A stretch of DNA of 64,000 nt from Cladopsammia gracilis (taxonomy: Eukaryota > Cnidaria > Anthozoa > Scleractinia > Dendrophylliidae), in assembly GCA_022457155.1 (NCBI GenBank), contig JAJGOT010000959.1, forward strand, positions 30,001 through 94,000. The letters run 5' to 3'. A program made the translations under genes and the position numbers. Below, piece by piece: positions 43,272-55,391 of the stretch. How positions within the stretch are numbered: the stretch's first letter is position 1; every line of letters begins with the position of its first letter. The notes below the pieces were generated by a model that was not told where the DNA came from, made no database searches, and was given only the letters and a program-made list of their open reading frames with translations.

Positions 43272-45820
43272 CTAAATGAAAGATAGTCCATAATCAATAA
43301 TTGATACCAAAACACAAATAATGACTACAGTAATTGATAATTTCAGTAGATTAAAAACCAAGCAATAGTAATAGTAAAAATAATATATAAAGCTGATTTT
43401 TTAAAAACATGGTTGATGGAAATTACAACGACAATATCAGCAGACCCCGATCAGCCTGAAAAACACTTAAAATAGAAAGAAAAGGGAAAAGGAGCGACCA
43501 AGGAGAAACTTCCAGACGCTTCCTCAGAGCGCCTGGTATGGTTTTCAAAAATCCAGCTACAATTGCAGACAAAAATAGTTGGGAAGGTTGTGAAAATGAA
43601 TAGCATCAGTCGTGAATTACATCAATGTTCTCTTAATATCAAATAAAAATAATTAGCTAATTTTCTGAGCTCCCCACCCGCACCCTCCTATTCAATGTTG
43701 GGATCTCAGCGAACAATTACGCACTAAACATGTCCCGTTATACACAACATTGTAACAGGGGGAGGGGAGAGAAAGAGAATAATAGTGAAAACTACTAATC
43801 TTCCCAACGCTTTTGTCTATGATTGTAGCTATTTCGATAATATGGAACCCAAGGACCCCAAAAGGGGCTTTTTATGGTCATAATCCAACATGTTCAAGAA
43901 CATTTCGAAACGTTTGCTTGAGATATATAGCTGATTGTTTGAAAACATGGTTGATGAAAATTACAGCAGCAATTTGACTACAACAACGCTCAAACAAGGG
44001 TTTTATGACGTTTTATGACCCCGATCAGAGAAAAGATAAAGAAAAGGGAAAGGGAGTGAAAGGAAGAGACAAATATCAGCAATAGTCCTTTGTTTTCATT
44101 TTGTGGAATTTTGAATAACAAAAAAGAAACAATTAGAAACACAATCCCAGACGCTTCCTCAGAGCGATATGGGTTTCAAATATCCAGCTACATTACATGT
44201 ACATTCGATCCAAGAAATCCTAAACATAGATTATTACCGAAGAAAGAAGAAAAACATTAAAAAACTGTAATGCCTGGCTAGCAAGCACAGCCATTTAATT
44301 TTTGTTTTTTCCTTTTTTGTCATGTTTCATGGTCCATCAGATATTTCACGTTGGGACAGTGCATTTAACCCCTGGCATACATTTCTTTGAAATCATTTGC
44401 AAATTTGGGCCCTATATATTCCCGCGAGGCTAACCCTCGGACGTACAAGGGGTGGGGGTGGTTATTTTTCTCCGATTTATTCAAGACCATTTATGATTAG
44501 CACATGCCGTCTTCAGTAGCTGTTCGTTTTGCATTGCGACACATTTTGGGAAAGTTTGACTACAACAATTTTCTATGGTTACGAAAAAACAAGTCACAAG
44601 TAGCATGAGGTCAAGCCATTTTTGCGTGCGTGTTTTTCACCTTTTGTCGGTTAAAAAACATATAAAATGTAACCAAAAACATCAAAATGTTTAATTTTAT
44701 GTTATTTTGCAACTCTAGCAAAAACTAATTGCAACTTCCTCATTATTCCGGAATAAGTCGGGATTAAGTCAAGTTTAATGACACTTAATTAAGCATTTCG
44801 CCAAGTGCTAATATTCCCGCGAGTTTAAGGAGGCGCGCGGCTATTAAATGGCGCGGAGGCTCCCTTTTGTAAATCCAATTTTCTGCATGTAAGTGTTAAC
44901 TGATTTTTATAAGTTATGGTAGGGCGATAAAGGAGTCTTCAAATAATACAGGACTTTAAATTTTAGCGCATATAAGATAAGCGATTAAAAGTTACAAGCG
45001 CTTTTAGAAAACCCCGTATTTTTTTTAAGAAAACGTGAATATTTTCATAAAACGACGAGAATTTTTTTTTTTCTAATTAAACTGTAACGTTAAAAGACTT
45101 CAAGCTTTACTGTGAGCAATTTTCCCAAAAAAGGCTGGACAGAAATTACTGCACAGTCGAATGCTGAATTTAAGCTTCCAAATGTTATGCTTGCGTATTT
45201 GCCTCAGCTTTTGCAAGAACGCTAAAATAAGTCTACAATCGTTCCATATTACTTGAAAGCTTGATGCAACCGAAAACTTTGCTGAATAACCGGAAAAGAT
45301 CGGAAGTTCCAAGCAAAAACTATAAGCAAGGAAAGAACAAGATGTTTATAGCATAATATCCTCACTGCATACTCATTACCTCATCGCGTAAGGCTAAGTT
45401 ATGGGAAGGGTTCGCGACTGTTGAGGCAATAGGCATGCAACGAGGATAGGGCATAAAATGCTGTCAACCGCCACCAGGGGAGGTGGGCGGGTCGCGAAAT
45501 TTGGCCGTCATCCCGGAGTACGGTTAAAATGACCACGTCTCAAGCGGGACGGCGGAATATGTAATCTAAGACCGCAAAGCATCAACCTCGCAACGCGCGT
45601 GCGCGGGCACGGGGGAATCCGAAGACACAATGAAAACTTCTACGATGACCTAATTAATTATGCAGTGAGAATAGTGCGTAATTTATGAATTTCAGGAAAT
45701 TCAAGTTTGTTCGACTCGTGTAAAAACTACTGATTTGTTTTCTGGTATTTTTAAGTATGATAACATCCAGTATATGTACAAACGGCCTTACCTAGTTTCA
45801 TATGTATAATAGTCTCGACG
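43272..45820 (-). other. probable caspase intron, with a local duplication
   Basis: No exon with a death-fold domain was recognised. The diverged tandem duplication at 43400-44200 is listed separately. The rest is AT-rich and featureless by eye. Confidence 0.35.
43400..44200. repeat. two diverged copies of a ~230-bp segment, ~540 bp apart
   Basis: AAAACATGGTTGATGGAAAT, GACCCCGATCAG, AGAAAAGGGAAA and CAGACGCTTCCTCAGAGCG occur in that order at about 43405-43560 and again at 43940-44190. Confidence 0.7.
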
Positions 45821-46313
45821 AAACTCGGCGAGGCTGATTTCCCTTTCGTAAACGGTCGATGCCATTTTTAACAGTCGATGCCATCATTAGCATTCATTAG
45901 TAACCAAGCCTTTTGTAATGGTCGATGCTATTTTCTCTCTAGTTTATGCCTTGATTGGGACGAAAATAGGCTATCATTATTAGATCAAATTTGGCCTAGG
46001 TAAAGCGATTATTAGATCTAAGCTAGATTCACGGTTAGGTAAGATTTAGGGTTAGGGTGACCCGTTATTGATATATATTAAGAAAAGCATCTTTTATAAT
46101 TAAATTTTTCTTGGGGTTGCCGGATTAACCCAGTGGTCTAGTGGTAAGAGAGAGATGTTAGCATGCAGAGGTTCCGGGTTCGATTCCAGGTTATTATATT
46201 CCATTTTTCTTTTTCTGATAGAAAAAATAATTCTAAAATTGGTGAAAAATTTTCTAAGTGTCGCTAAAATGGCAACGACCGTTTACGAAAGGGAAATGCG
46301 CCTCGGCGAGTTT
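45821..46313. mobile_element. TIR element enclosing a tRNA-like sequence
   Basis: AAACTCGGCGAGGCTGATTT CCCTTTCGTAAACGGTCG is inverted as CGACCGTTTACGAAAGGG AAATGCGCCTCGGCGAGTTT (about 50-bp arms, few mismatches). A tRNA-like segment at 46120-46195 lies inside. The combination is a chimera of DNA-transposon ends and a Pol III unit. Confidence 0.7.
46120..46195 (+). mobile_element. tRNA-derived SINE head or tRNA pseudogene
   Basis: A box-A-like GTGGTCTAGTGGTAAGAG and a box B GGGTTCGATTCC have normal spacing. The ends do not pair as an acceptor stem and no CCA-adjacent discriminator is clear, so it is unlikely to be a working tRNA. Confidence 0.6.
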
Positions 46314-46349
46314 GCTACTTCATGTCTTCCATTTTCTAAGGCCCCGTCC

Positions 46350-46562
46350 ACACGTGTCCGGATATTTTTGAATCCGCAACTTTTTTGTTGCGGATTGGCC
46401 TTCCGTCCACACGTATCCGGCGAATTCGGCTTTCGAATCCGCAACTTTTTTAATCCGCTCTCCAGAGTGGAAATTTTTTAATACGCTACGAGTACGGCAT
46501 CGTGTGGACGGTCGAATCCGGATATTTTTTTAATACGCTAACGTAACAGTCTGATGGCCTAA
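46350..46562. mobile_element. possible MITE with GGCCCCGTCCACACG end
   Basis: The left end GGCCCCGTCCACACGTGTCC and a partial inverse (CGTGTGGACGG) near 46500 are linked by repeated GAATCCG/ATATTTTT words. The right end is ragged, so the boundaries are uncertain. Confidence 0.45.
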
Positions 46563-47053
46563 AGCAAATATGGAGAGAACGACGCGGTTTCGGGTTAAAA
46601 TGTACAAACCACAAAAGAGCAGATATCGAAATGTCCAAGCTTACAACTAGGCATAATAATTCTCCAGTCGTAGTACAGACTTGTTCGAAGAGGCATTGTG
46701 GTACAAGGTCAGGGTTAAATGTAAGATTTCTTCGCCGTGGAATGTCCAGAACGGATTATTTTGACAGAAAATTCGAATGTTTTGTCGATGAAATCGACTG
46801 ATCTTGATGTACTGTTTCTATTCTTAGTTGTTTGTCTTTTTTATCGATCTTTCTTTTAGCTGGAAAACCCGATAAACATATTAAAAATGGCTTAAAATTG
46901 CAAGGAGAAGCAGACAAACAAGAAAGCCGAATACAACAGCGCATTGGACATGCAATGAACTAAAACCTACAATATGAAAATAGCTTTCAAGACAAACAAT
47001 AAACACTTGAGATAGCAAACTTACCTGAATACGAACGCCTTTACAAGCAGTAA
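46563..47053. other. no gene seen
   Basis: Only short, domain-free frames. Confidence 0.3.
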
Positions 47054-47055
47054 TA

Positions 47056-47234
47056 CACCTTATTCCAAAATGGCGGCCATTTTATTATTCTTTTATATCC
47101 ATGTAAATTAGCCCTCTTGGCCTCGTCAACATGTGTAAAATACAAAAGAATTTTCAAGCGAAAATGAGGCCAAGAGGGCTAATAAACATGCATATAAAAG
47201 AATAATAAATTGGCCGCCATTTTGGAATAAGGTG
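47056..47234. mobile_element. foldback MITE with ~70-bp arms and TA duplication
   Basis: CACCTTATTCCAAAATGGCG ... TAGCCCTCTTGGCCTC is inverted at the other end. TA lies on each side (47054-47055 and 47235-47236). Confidence 0.88.
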
Positions 47235-47317
47235 TATGAACCAAGCGATCGAAATGAACCGATTGTCGGCTTGCAGCGGAGAGACGGAAAGGAAAACATG
47301 TGAGTTTTTTTTTTTCG

Positions 47318-47830
47318 CGCCAAAAGCTACCATGTGTTTCACTACATGTTGTTCCATTTCACATTGCTATTTTTTTTTTGCGGTTCCGGCGCGAATCATT
47401 TGATGTAACACTAACCCATTTCACAGTACGCTAAACCATTTGGCGTCACGCTGAACCATTTCTCAACACGCTGCACCATTTCACAATACGCTGAAACCGC
47501 CAAAAGCTACCATATGTTTCACTACATGTTGTTCCATTTCACATTTGTATTTTTTTGCGGTTCCGACGCGAATCATTTGATGTAACACTAATCCATTTCA
47601 CAATACGCTGAACCATTGCATAATACGCTGAACCATTTCATAATATGCTGCACCATTTCACAATACGCTGCACCATTTCACAATACACGGAACCATTTCA
47701 CAATACGCTGAACCATTTCACAGTACGGACAGTACGCTGAACCATTTGACAGTACGCTAAACCATTTGGCGTCACGCTGAACCATTTCATAATACGCTGA
47801 ACCATTTTACGTGCTGGATCATTTGAGAAT
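47318..47830. repeat. minisatellite of ~20-bp 'AACCATTTCACAATACGCTG' units
   Basis: About 15-20 units, plus a larger duplication in which GCCAAAAGCTACCATGTG ... CGAATCATTTGATGTAACAC occurs twice (about 47319-47415 and 47499-47590). Non-coding. Not a CRISPR array, because there are no spacers between units. Confidence 0.9.
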
Positions 47831-47852
47831 TGAATTGACCGATTTAACATTA

Positions 47853-48076
47853 GGGCCATTTATACGAGACCAAATAAGTCGCGACTCGCATAAGTCGCGA
47901 CTTACAGAAGACGCGAACTAGAGACCACTGGACCATTTATACGAGTGAGGCTTGCATAAGTCGCGACCTAAATAAGACGCGAACACATTTTTGTATCATT
48001 TATACAAGTGGTTCGCGTCTTCTGTAAGTCGCGACTTATGTAAGTCGCGACTTATTTGGTCTCGTATAAATGGCCC
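47853..48076. mobile_element. foldback MITE of GTCGCGACTTA words, TA duplication
   Basis: GGGCCATTTATACGAGACCA ... GTCGCGACTTACAGAAGACG is inverted at the right end. TA lies on each side (47851-47852 and 48077-48078). The interior repeats TAAGTCGCGAC in both orientations. Confidence 0.9.
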
Positions 48077-48405
48077 TATTGGACACTTCATAGGTTTGCA
48101 TTAGCTTTGTCCAATGTATTTAGTCTATGCTGTTTTACAAACGGAAGCTGGACTATTCGCATTTTGATTTGATCATTTGTGTTTTTCTTGAACCGTTTTG
48201 ACATCGGCGGCTAGACCGTTTCTCATATGTCCAAACCATTTATTGTTTAAGTATTCCATTCCACCAAAGACAACCTGTCCGACTGCATTATAACCACATC
48301 AATTCAAAACTGTCTATACCAACTTACAAAGGACAACTGGACCATTTCTGTTTATTCTATATCGATTGCAATGTTTGCATTTTTCGTGGTAACGGCCGCC
48401 CATAC

Positions 48406-48446
48406 ATGATGGCGTCATTTGACTACAATCGTGCAAATGGCCTATA
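48406..48446. mobile_element. solo end of the 4592-4773 MITE family
   Basis: GATGGCGTCATTTGACTACA ... CGTGCAAATGGCCTA, a collapsed or truncated copy. Confidence 0.6.
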
Positions 48447-48875
48447 ACTGAAATAAGGTATGATATTTTTTGAAGATACTAGCTGCGGTTACACGTTTCA
48501 ACTGTTACCTAGGTAAACTCGAAACAACAACAGCCAGTGCACGCTTAATTTGAATTAACAATAGCCCTTGCACGCTTTAGCGTGCAGCGGCTATTGGCTG
48601 CGGCCGCACTTGATGAGTTAACTGGGTCATTTTTTTAGTAACTCCGTTAAAATAACCCGGTTAAAATAACTCGGTGAACAGGTGTTTGTAATGAAATAAC
48701 CGAGTTTATTTTTTGAGCGGCCGCACTTCAAAAGGTTGAACTTTGAACGTGAGAGATCATGCTAGCAAGAGCTGCACAAAACAATACGATTAATGAGCGA
48801 AAACAATGCCTCTACACGTGTATTTTACATATTGTTATTCCTTGCAAAACAACATCGTCAAATGATCAAATTATA

Positions 48876-49976
48876 AGGCCGGTTCCTTGCAGTGCACTTG
48901 ATACGTACGTATAGTGTGAACTCCTTTATGAGAGCGTTTTCTAAGTCTGACTTACGTTTCAATAGACTAGAAGCAATCATCTGATTTATTTACACGTTTA
49001 AATCTATTTGTAAAATGTATCAGAGGTAAAAAATGATATCAGCTGAATGTAATTAAAAAGTTTAATAATTTGCAGTAGTTGTTTTCTAAAAGCTTCATAT
49101 TTCCTTTCTTTACCATCAAAAACGTCTTTTGTATGCACGTGCTGTTGGTTTGTGTGGAATCACCCAAGTGTAGCTCGCATACTTGAAGTGTGACGGTTTT
49201 TATGACCGCACTTTTTGGTTTCTTTGTTGCCCTGGCAATAAGCGAAAAACAAAAGGATCCAAGTGCAGTTTAATTAAAGTAAGGTCCACCCCTTATTTGG
49301 GGGCGTACTTGACCAATGACAGTACAGCATTGTAGCTTAAAGCACGTGGGCGTCCAATTTGGAATTCCACAGGGACAGAGCTCTCTGCGTTTTGGTTTGC
49401 GATTCTGGAGTCACGGGCGACTTATAAAAAAAGACTCTCAAGTTAGCAAGTTTACTTTAGCTGTTGTATTTGAAGGCTTATTTCAAGCCGACTTAGGGTA
49501 AAAAAGTCTATGTCGAGAAAAAGATTGTAGTCTAATTCTCAGGCTTTGCAAATTAAAAACACAGCCATGGGCGCATTCAATACTCATGAGTTACAAAAAC
49601 ATGTTTTTAAGACGAGCACGAATAATTTCCCAAAAATTAACAAAAAGTGAGCGTAGTGTTACATTAGGCTCTAAGACGATTGTTTTCTGAATTAAGTTCA
49701 AATAAACCTTGACTTGATAAGAAAAATTATTTTTACTATCGACTTTACGTTTTACGCATATCGTACTTTAGTCCTGCAACTTTTTAATTTGTTTACGACG
49801 CTAAACAAATGCGTACCAACTTGTGCTCGCAAGTAATTTGCTTCTAAACACGCACGCTGAGCGCAGCCATGCCTGAAAATCCATTGACTCGTCTTTCCAA
49901 AGTAGACCTCAAGTCTACTTGATTTTCAAGTGCACTTCAAATGCACTTTGGTCCCTAATATAACGTGAACCGGCCT
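48876..49976. mobile_element. possible 1.1-kb TIR element
   Basis: AGGCCGGTTC at the left and GAACCGGCCT at the right are inverted, with ATA on both outer sides. Both ends also contain GTGCACTT words. Only the first 10 bp match well and the interior has no domain-bearing frame, so this is tentative. Confidence 0.4.
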
Positions 49977-50589
49977 ATAGGTTTTTTGGAGAACATAAAC
50001 ACACGACGGGTTTCCTTTCTCCATTTGAAATTGAAAGTCGACTTACGCAGGTCTACAAATTGAACAAGAAGCCAAAAATTACTGCGTAAGTGAAGATGAT
50101 TGACAGATCGGGAAAGTTAACCTGCACTAAACTACCTAGCGAGGTTCTGTGAATTTTCATTAAAAAGTCTTGCTTAAATTTGTCAATCTATAGTCTTGTA
50201 CTATTTTGTTGTCAATAATTTACACGCCATTTAGCGATCGGATTTTACGAGATAATTCGTACTTTGCTTGGTTTGTATGCTGTTATTTCTCGGTTTTTAC
50301 CTTCTTTTATCTTAATTCTATAAGTTTTCATTCAAGAAAACATGATTTCTAAATTAGAATAGCTCAGTTTAAGCTTTCGCCCCGCTATAAATAAATTACG
50401 CTCGACTTTTCTTTTAATAGAAAAAATTGAAAAGTTTTAAAACTTATAATTCAGCTTTCCACGGCTTCGCTGTAGGCAAGAACATTTCTCTATCCTCACC
50501 GGAGGCAAACACAAGAGCCGTTTATTCTACCGAGAGACATAAACTGGTAGAAATGACTTCACTTTGAAATTTAAGTTTTTTGTTTATGA
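49977..50589. other. no gene seen
   Basis: Left flank of the second Ngaro-like element. Unrelated to the flank of copy 1. Confidence 0.35.
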
Positions 50590-50767
50590 ATGTAATTTGT
50601 GATAATCGGTATTGACATAAATTAATATTTTGCCGACACGGAACAGAGAACCGGGTACTAGTGTAGTGCGCAGGGGCTCACGGTTCGTGAGTTTGAAAAG
50701 TGTTCGTTGATAGATTTGTGTCATTCTACGGTCAGCCTCGCCGCCTCTAGTACTGTTCAAACAAGTT
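50590..50767 (+). repeat. A1 split direct repeat (copy 2)
   Basis: 178 bp, ATGTAATTTGTGATAATCGG ... TGTTCAAACAAGTT, near-identical to 54866-55043. Confidence 0.92.
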
Positions 50768-51300
50768 CAATGTTAACACGATTTTTTGCTTTCCTCCCTG
50801 GCAATACGAATGAGGCTACAGCGGTACGACTAATAGCACAGAACAACCAGGACCTTCTTGGTCAGTTTAAGACTCTGGTTAAAGATTCCAGTTCAGCTCT
50901 CAAGCGTTCACATGAGAATATGGCTGCCCAGCAGATGACAGAAATCAAAAGAATCAAGCGCGGTTTAACTCCGCAATTCAACAAGAAGAGCAGCGAGGAC
51001 CAGCACAACGTCAATAAAGCGATTAAAGAAACCATGAAGGACGCAAAGGCCGCTCTGGAACGCAAAGATATGCAGAAATTAAAGGATGCCTTAGAAAAAG
51101 GTTTGGCTCTCGTGCAAGAGCGTGAAAAATTCATCCTGCTTGCAGATAAGTCACCGTTTGGTTGGAAAACTGTCAATGAATACAAATATCATGATTTGGC
51201 CGACGACGAAGAAGACGAAAAGAAAATTTACAGAGCCGTAAGCGTTTCACCGCGCGTTCTTCCCACCAACGAAAACCTTGCCGACGTCCATTCAGTCTAA
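50707..51300 (+). CDS. Gag-like protein of Ngaro-like copy 2
   Basis: 197 codons. The first ~25 come from the A1 repeat and may not be natural. The homologous part starts near 50800 with 'NEATAVRLIAQNNQDLLGQF' and matches the copy 1 product almost residue for residue, including 'KRSHENMAAQQMTEIKRIKR' and the acidic end. A partial zinc-knuckle-like 'CFACVKPLTLFRHG' follows in another frame (51385-51430). An intact Gag frame in both copies, beside ruined RT and recombinase, is notable. Confidence 0.6.
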   Translation: MIDLCHSTVSLAASSTVQTSSMLTRFFAFLPGNTNEATAVRLIAQNNQDLLGQFKTLVKDSSSALKRSHENMAAQQMTEIKRIKRGLTPQFNKKSSEDQHNVNKAIKETMKDAKAALERKDMQKLKDALEKGLALVQEREKFILLADKSPFGWKTVNEYKYHDLADDEEDEKKIYRAVSVSPRVLPTNENLADVHSV

Positions 51301-51559
51301 ATCTCCACAGATCGCAAGACAACAATCATCTAATTTCTTCTCTCGCTTTAATCAACAACATTTAGTGCAAAGATCTGCTACTGGTGTTTGCTTTGCGTGC
51401 GTAAAACCCCTGACTCTGTTCAGACATGGAGTTGGACGAAGATTACTATCAGGAGGACTCTTGCCCATCATCTCTATATTTTTTTTTTTTTTTTGGGACC
51501 CCGAAGTACAATGCGAATTTAAATCTGACCAGGAATTCGTGTCGGTCTAAGGGAGATTA

Positions 51560-53290
51560 TATCGAGTAATTGAGTTCTGGAAGGGCATTAACGCGCCGAA
51601 GTTTATTATCGATGTTATTCCATTTGTATGCAAATTGCCGTTGCTCAAAATTCCCACGTCTTTTACGGCCAGTAATAACGCGTTAGCTTTGAAGGATTCT
51701 AGTTCCGTTGAGAATGTCATAAACGAGCTCATTAGTCCACATTGTATTACTGAAGTTTACGAGCCACCTTTCACTATTGACCCTTCGTTTGTGTTAACGC
51801 AAAAATCTGTTTAACGCGTTTTATTTTAGATGTGCGTCACGACAAGAGAGAATTTTAGATGCGAAGACTTGAATGTTGCCTAAGAGATTTAGAATCCGGG
51901 AGACTATATGTTCTCTTATGATCTTGTGGTCATCATCATGTTGAAGATCTTCGTTCATCGAAAGTTTCTTTCTTTTTCTTGGACATTTTCCGCCGGTCAC
52001 GCTAGATATTTTATAAGTTTTCAGTTTTACCTTTCGGTCTTAGTTTAGCGCCTTACCTGTTTACGGAATTGTTTAAGCCGTTAATTGAGAAATGGAGGTC
52101 TGAAGCCGGGTAAATTGTTGCCTTCTTAGACGACGGTCTCGTCGCTGCTGTCAGTTACAACAACGCAAAGATTGCGAACCTTCAGGTTCATGCCGATTTG
52201 CTTACCTCTGGTTTTCTTCCTAACGAAGCCAAATGTCTTGGGGCCCAACTCAGGTAATTTCTCGGCTCGGAACTGTCATCAACACGGCCACGTCGGAAAT
52301 TTACGCTACATATAGACAGACAGATAGATGTGTTCCATATTGTTCCATATTGTTCCATATTGGTCGCTTCTTTTCGCGTCCCAGTTCGTAGGATTGCGAG
52401 GGTTAGCGGGGAAAATTATTTCACTCGGCTACTGCGTGGGCAACGTCTCCCAGCTTATGACTAGAAATCTATTTGCTATGATCAACACTGCGTCGACATG
52501 GAACTTTTACGTTCACTTTTCCTCCCGAGAGTTTTGCTGAATTGATCTTCGGGAAACCAACGTAGCGAGCCTTAACGGAATACCTATTTCGCCAGCCCGT
52601 CATAAGTCCTCTTAGGTGATATATTTCGATGCATTGGCCTCATTTTGTGGAAGTTTTATAGTTTCGACGGCAAAATTGTTCATCAATACCTGTTCCGACT
52701 TCGAGAAAGCGCAAGGTTCCACGTTCAGAGAGTTGCTTGCCGTTTTTCCTGTCATTGAAAGCTTTCTAGGAGGCCAGTAAGCCAGTTACCTGGTCTACTG
52801 ATAATCTAAAGGTCCGGCTTTACAACAGCCTGCAGTAGGCATCTTTCAGAGCTGTCTGTTCAACGACGTTGACATCGACATGCAGTGGATACTATTAAGG
52901 GATCTAAATACCATTGCAGGTGTTATATTCAAGTTTATTGATTATGTCGATTACACCATTGATGGCACGGTTTCTATGCTCTGGACGGTTTAGTGGGTCC
53001 TCATACCTGTGATAGGTTCGCATGTTCATTCAACGCTAACGTTAAATGTTTTCAATTCCAGATTCTACCAACCCGGTTCCAGCGGTGCATACGCCTTTGC
53101 CCAAAATTGGTCCCATCACGACAGCCGGCTGCGTCCTTCGGTTTACTTAACGTGCATAGTCTTCAGCCATACGAGATCTTGCAGTGCTAAGGGAGCCCTC
53201 AGCGTACCATTTTGGACGTCTGCCCATTTCTGGACAATTCTGCGTTTAGATGGTTTTCCACTGGAGCACCTTTATTCATGATTGGGGCAT
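51560..53290 (+). pseudogene. reverse transcriptase and RNase H relic of Ngaro-like copy 2
   Basis: RT is readable as 'FSVLPFGLSLAPYLFTELFK' (52020-52080), then TAA (52111-52113), then 'IVAFLDDGLVAAV' with both catalytic Asp codons (52129-52134). RNase H and its extension follow with frame changes ('GKIISLGYCVGNVSQLMTRN', 'STFRELLAVFPVIESFLG', 'GPHTCDRFACSFNANVKCF'). Decay level and pattern match copy 1. Confidence 0.8.
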
Positions 53291-53559
53291 TCTATCTAAT
53301 TTAATTTGCCTAATTTACTTATAGATGTCAAGCCAGAAACTCTATTTTCGGTTGTAATCCCGTGACGGTCCCTTCATTAGCAATTCGTATTGACTTTAGT
53401 ATCGCTCCTAGCTAGGGCTACGAGTTATCTAGTGAGAGATTTCGTGTCCCAAGTGAATGCACAGAGATATGACTATTTTGCAGATTTCCTACTGAACATA
53501 TTTCAACCAGAGTCAAGTTTCTAGGCGTATTTTTTTCCTAGATTGAATTGCCTGTTAGA

Positions 53560-53880
53560 GGTGTTATGCCCTAGATGGGCTTAATGAATGCCCTAGATGG
53601 GCTCAGCGTTATGCCTTGGAGGGGTTTACCGAATGCCCAAGATGGGCTCAGCGTTATGCCCTGGAGGGGCTTACCAAATGCCCTAGATGGGCTCAGCGTT
53701 ATGAAATGCCCTAAATGGTTTTCAATGTTACGCCCAAGAGGGGTTCAATGTTACGCGCTAGATGGGTTTTAATGTTACGCCCAAGAGGGGCTCAATGTTA
53801 TGCCCGAGAGTGGCTTAGACAGGCTCAATGTTACGTCCAAGAGGGGCATGATGTTATGCCCTATAGGGATCATCCCTATT
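53560..53880 (+). repeat. minisatellite inside Ngaro-like copy 2
   Basis: Units of CCCTAGATGGGCTCAGCGTT and ATGCCCTGGAGGGGCTTACC type, about 12 copies, the inverse of the 13425-13672 array and slightly longer. Period and order of variants are similar. Confidence 0.88.
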
Positions 53881-53994
53881 TTCTAAGAGGAGCTAAACGG
53901 GGTTTAAGTTTGGTATTATGCTTGTCGAATCAGTTAGGAAAGCTTTCTGTTTTTGACAGCAGGGTTGCGAGCGCAATTTAAATTCAGTTTTTTT

Positions 53995-54655
53995 TATTTC
54001 AAGTTCCGTTCGTCCGCACATTTATCTTTATGAGTTCGTCTCTTACATTATGTGTTTCATGTTGTTCTTAGATATCTCCTCGTCCGCATTTTGGTCTGCA
54101 GGAAGCCCGGACAACGTACAAGTTATCCAGCTAAAACAGAATCTGAAATTCACCGTGTTTGCTTCGAAAGCCACTGGGTCATCGCAAAACTACCTTTAAT
54201 AGATTTCGAGACTTTGCCAAAGACGTGTTGCGTATTCCTGATTTTCCGGTCAGACCTTTGGATCGTGCCCTGTATCTGAAACATCTGCACGAGTCCACAA
54301 AGTCAGTGTCTGCATCAATTGTGCTTTCTACTATACGCTTTTAAGTGGGCGCATTAGCTGGCCAGAGTTGATTCTCCTTCAGTACACCCGACTGTCATTG
54401 CTGCAAAAGAAGGCGCTCTTCGCCTTGCCAGCCAACCTACCACCAGGAGGAACGAGCCCCTCGAAGTTACTCGTCTCAAGCAACTTGCTGAAAAAACTGA
54501 TTGGGACAATATTCTGCAATTAAAATGTTTAGTTATGTTTATTCTCACTTTTTCAGGTTTCCTTAGAAGCTCTGAGTTATGTCTTATTCGTAGCAGGGAT
54601 GTCCAGTTTAGCTTTGCTCATAACTTAAACGCAGAAGGCCCGGATAGCTGAGAAT
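53995..54655 (+). pseudogene. truncated tyrosine recombinase of Ngaro-like copy 2
   Basis: The core-binding domain is around 54159-54344 ('HRKTTFNRFRDFAKDVLRIP', 'HESTKSVSASIVLSTIRF'). The catalytic domain starts with GFLRSSEL (first catalytic Arg AGA at 54565-54567) and continues 'CLIRSRDVQF' to a stop near 54650. The His-x-x-Arg box and catalytic Tyr are absent before B1. The enzyme is therefore lost, as in copy 1. Confidence 0.78.
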
Positions 54656-54796
54656 ATCCACTGCCCGCAGTTAGCAGGTTAGCTAGTCGAGGCGAGCAGC
54701 TAAAACATTTATGTTAAGGATTCACTGCCAAGCAGACTTGTAGTCTTCAAGTCCTTGTCGCTCTGAGCTCTAGCCCTTTCTTTTGCTGTCTACTAT

Positions 54797-54865
54797 GGGC
54801 CTGGCTGACCAACGCGCCCATGCCTCAACCTTTGAGTGTGTTCGGTTGTGTAGTGAAGGCAAAAT
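54797..54865 (+). repeat. B1 split direct repeat (copy 2)
   Basis: GGGCCTGGCTGACCAACGCG ... GTGTAGTGAAGGCAAAAT, repeated at 55392-55462. Confidence 0.88.
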
Positions 54866-55043
54866 ATGTAATTTGTGATAATCGGTATTGACATAAATTA
54901 ATATTTTGCCGACACGGAACAGAGAACCGGGTACTAGTGTAGTGCGCAGGGGCTCACGGTTCGTGAGTTTGAAAAGTGTTCGTTGATAGATTTGTGTCAT
55001 TCTACGGTCAGCCTCGCCGCCTCTAGTACTGTTCAAACAAGTT
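54866..55043 (+). repeat. A2 split direct repeat (copy 2)
   Basis: 178 bp, directly after B1, near-identical to A1 of the same copy. Confidence 0.92.
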
Positions 55044-55391
55044 AACTTTCGTCTTAGTTGTTTATTGTAATACCTTAAGATTTGTTATCGGCAGTTTTAG
55101 CCGCATTTTAGTCGTTTGTTTCTTAGTTAAAAACACCTTAAAACCCAAAAGGTAGCACCACTGCATAGGTCGGGGGTACACGGTCCCTATTTTTTCCAAC
55201 AGTTGGTTTTTTGGGGTTTACGTGTCCGGCTCTGGTGCGCTTAGAATTATCGTTATATTATAGTTCTTCGTCAATAACAAAATGTATCGTGGGCCTGGCC
55301 GGCCAACCTAGAGTTATTGTAATATTATAGTATAGTATATTATAGTAATATTGTAATACGATAGTCCTTTGTCAATAATAAAATGTATCGT

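Noticed and set aside
46120..46195. Functional tRNA gene
   Set aside because: Box A and B are good but the ends do not pair into an acceptor stem. The same applies at 17190-17285 and 58233-58306.
47400..47820. Regular ~20-bp units suggesting a CRISPR-like array
   Set aside because: Units abut without unique spacers, vary continuously, and the DNA is clearly eukaryotic. It is a minisatellite.
50707..50790. N-terminal ~25 residues of the copy 2 Gag frame as real protein
   Set aside because: They translate the A1 terminal repeat and have no counterpart in copy 1's open frame.
53575..53981. Repetitive peptide frame ('LDGLSVMPWRGLPNA' type)
   Set aside because: The frame is open only because of the minisatellite period inside a transposon. 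No start context or domain.
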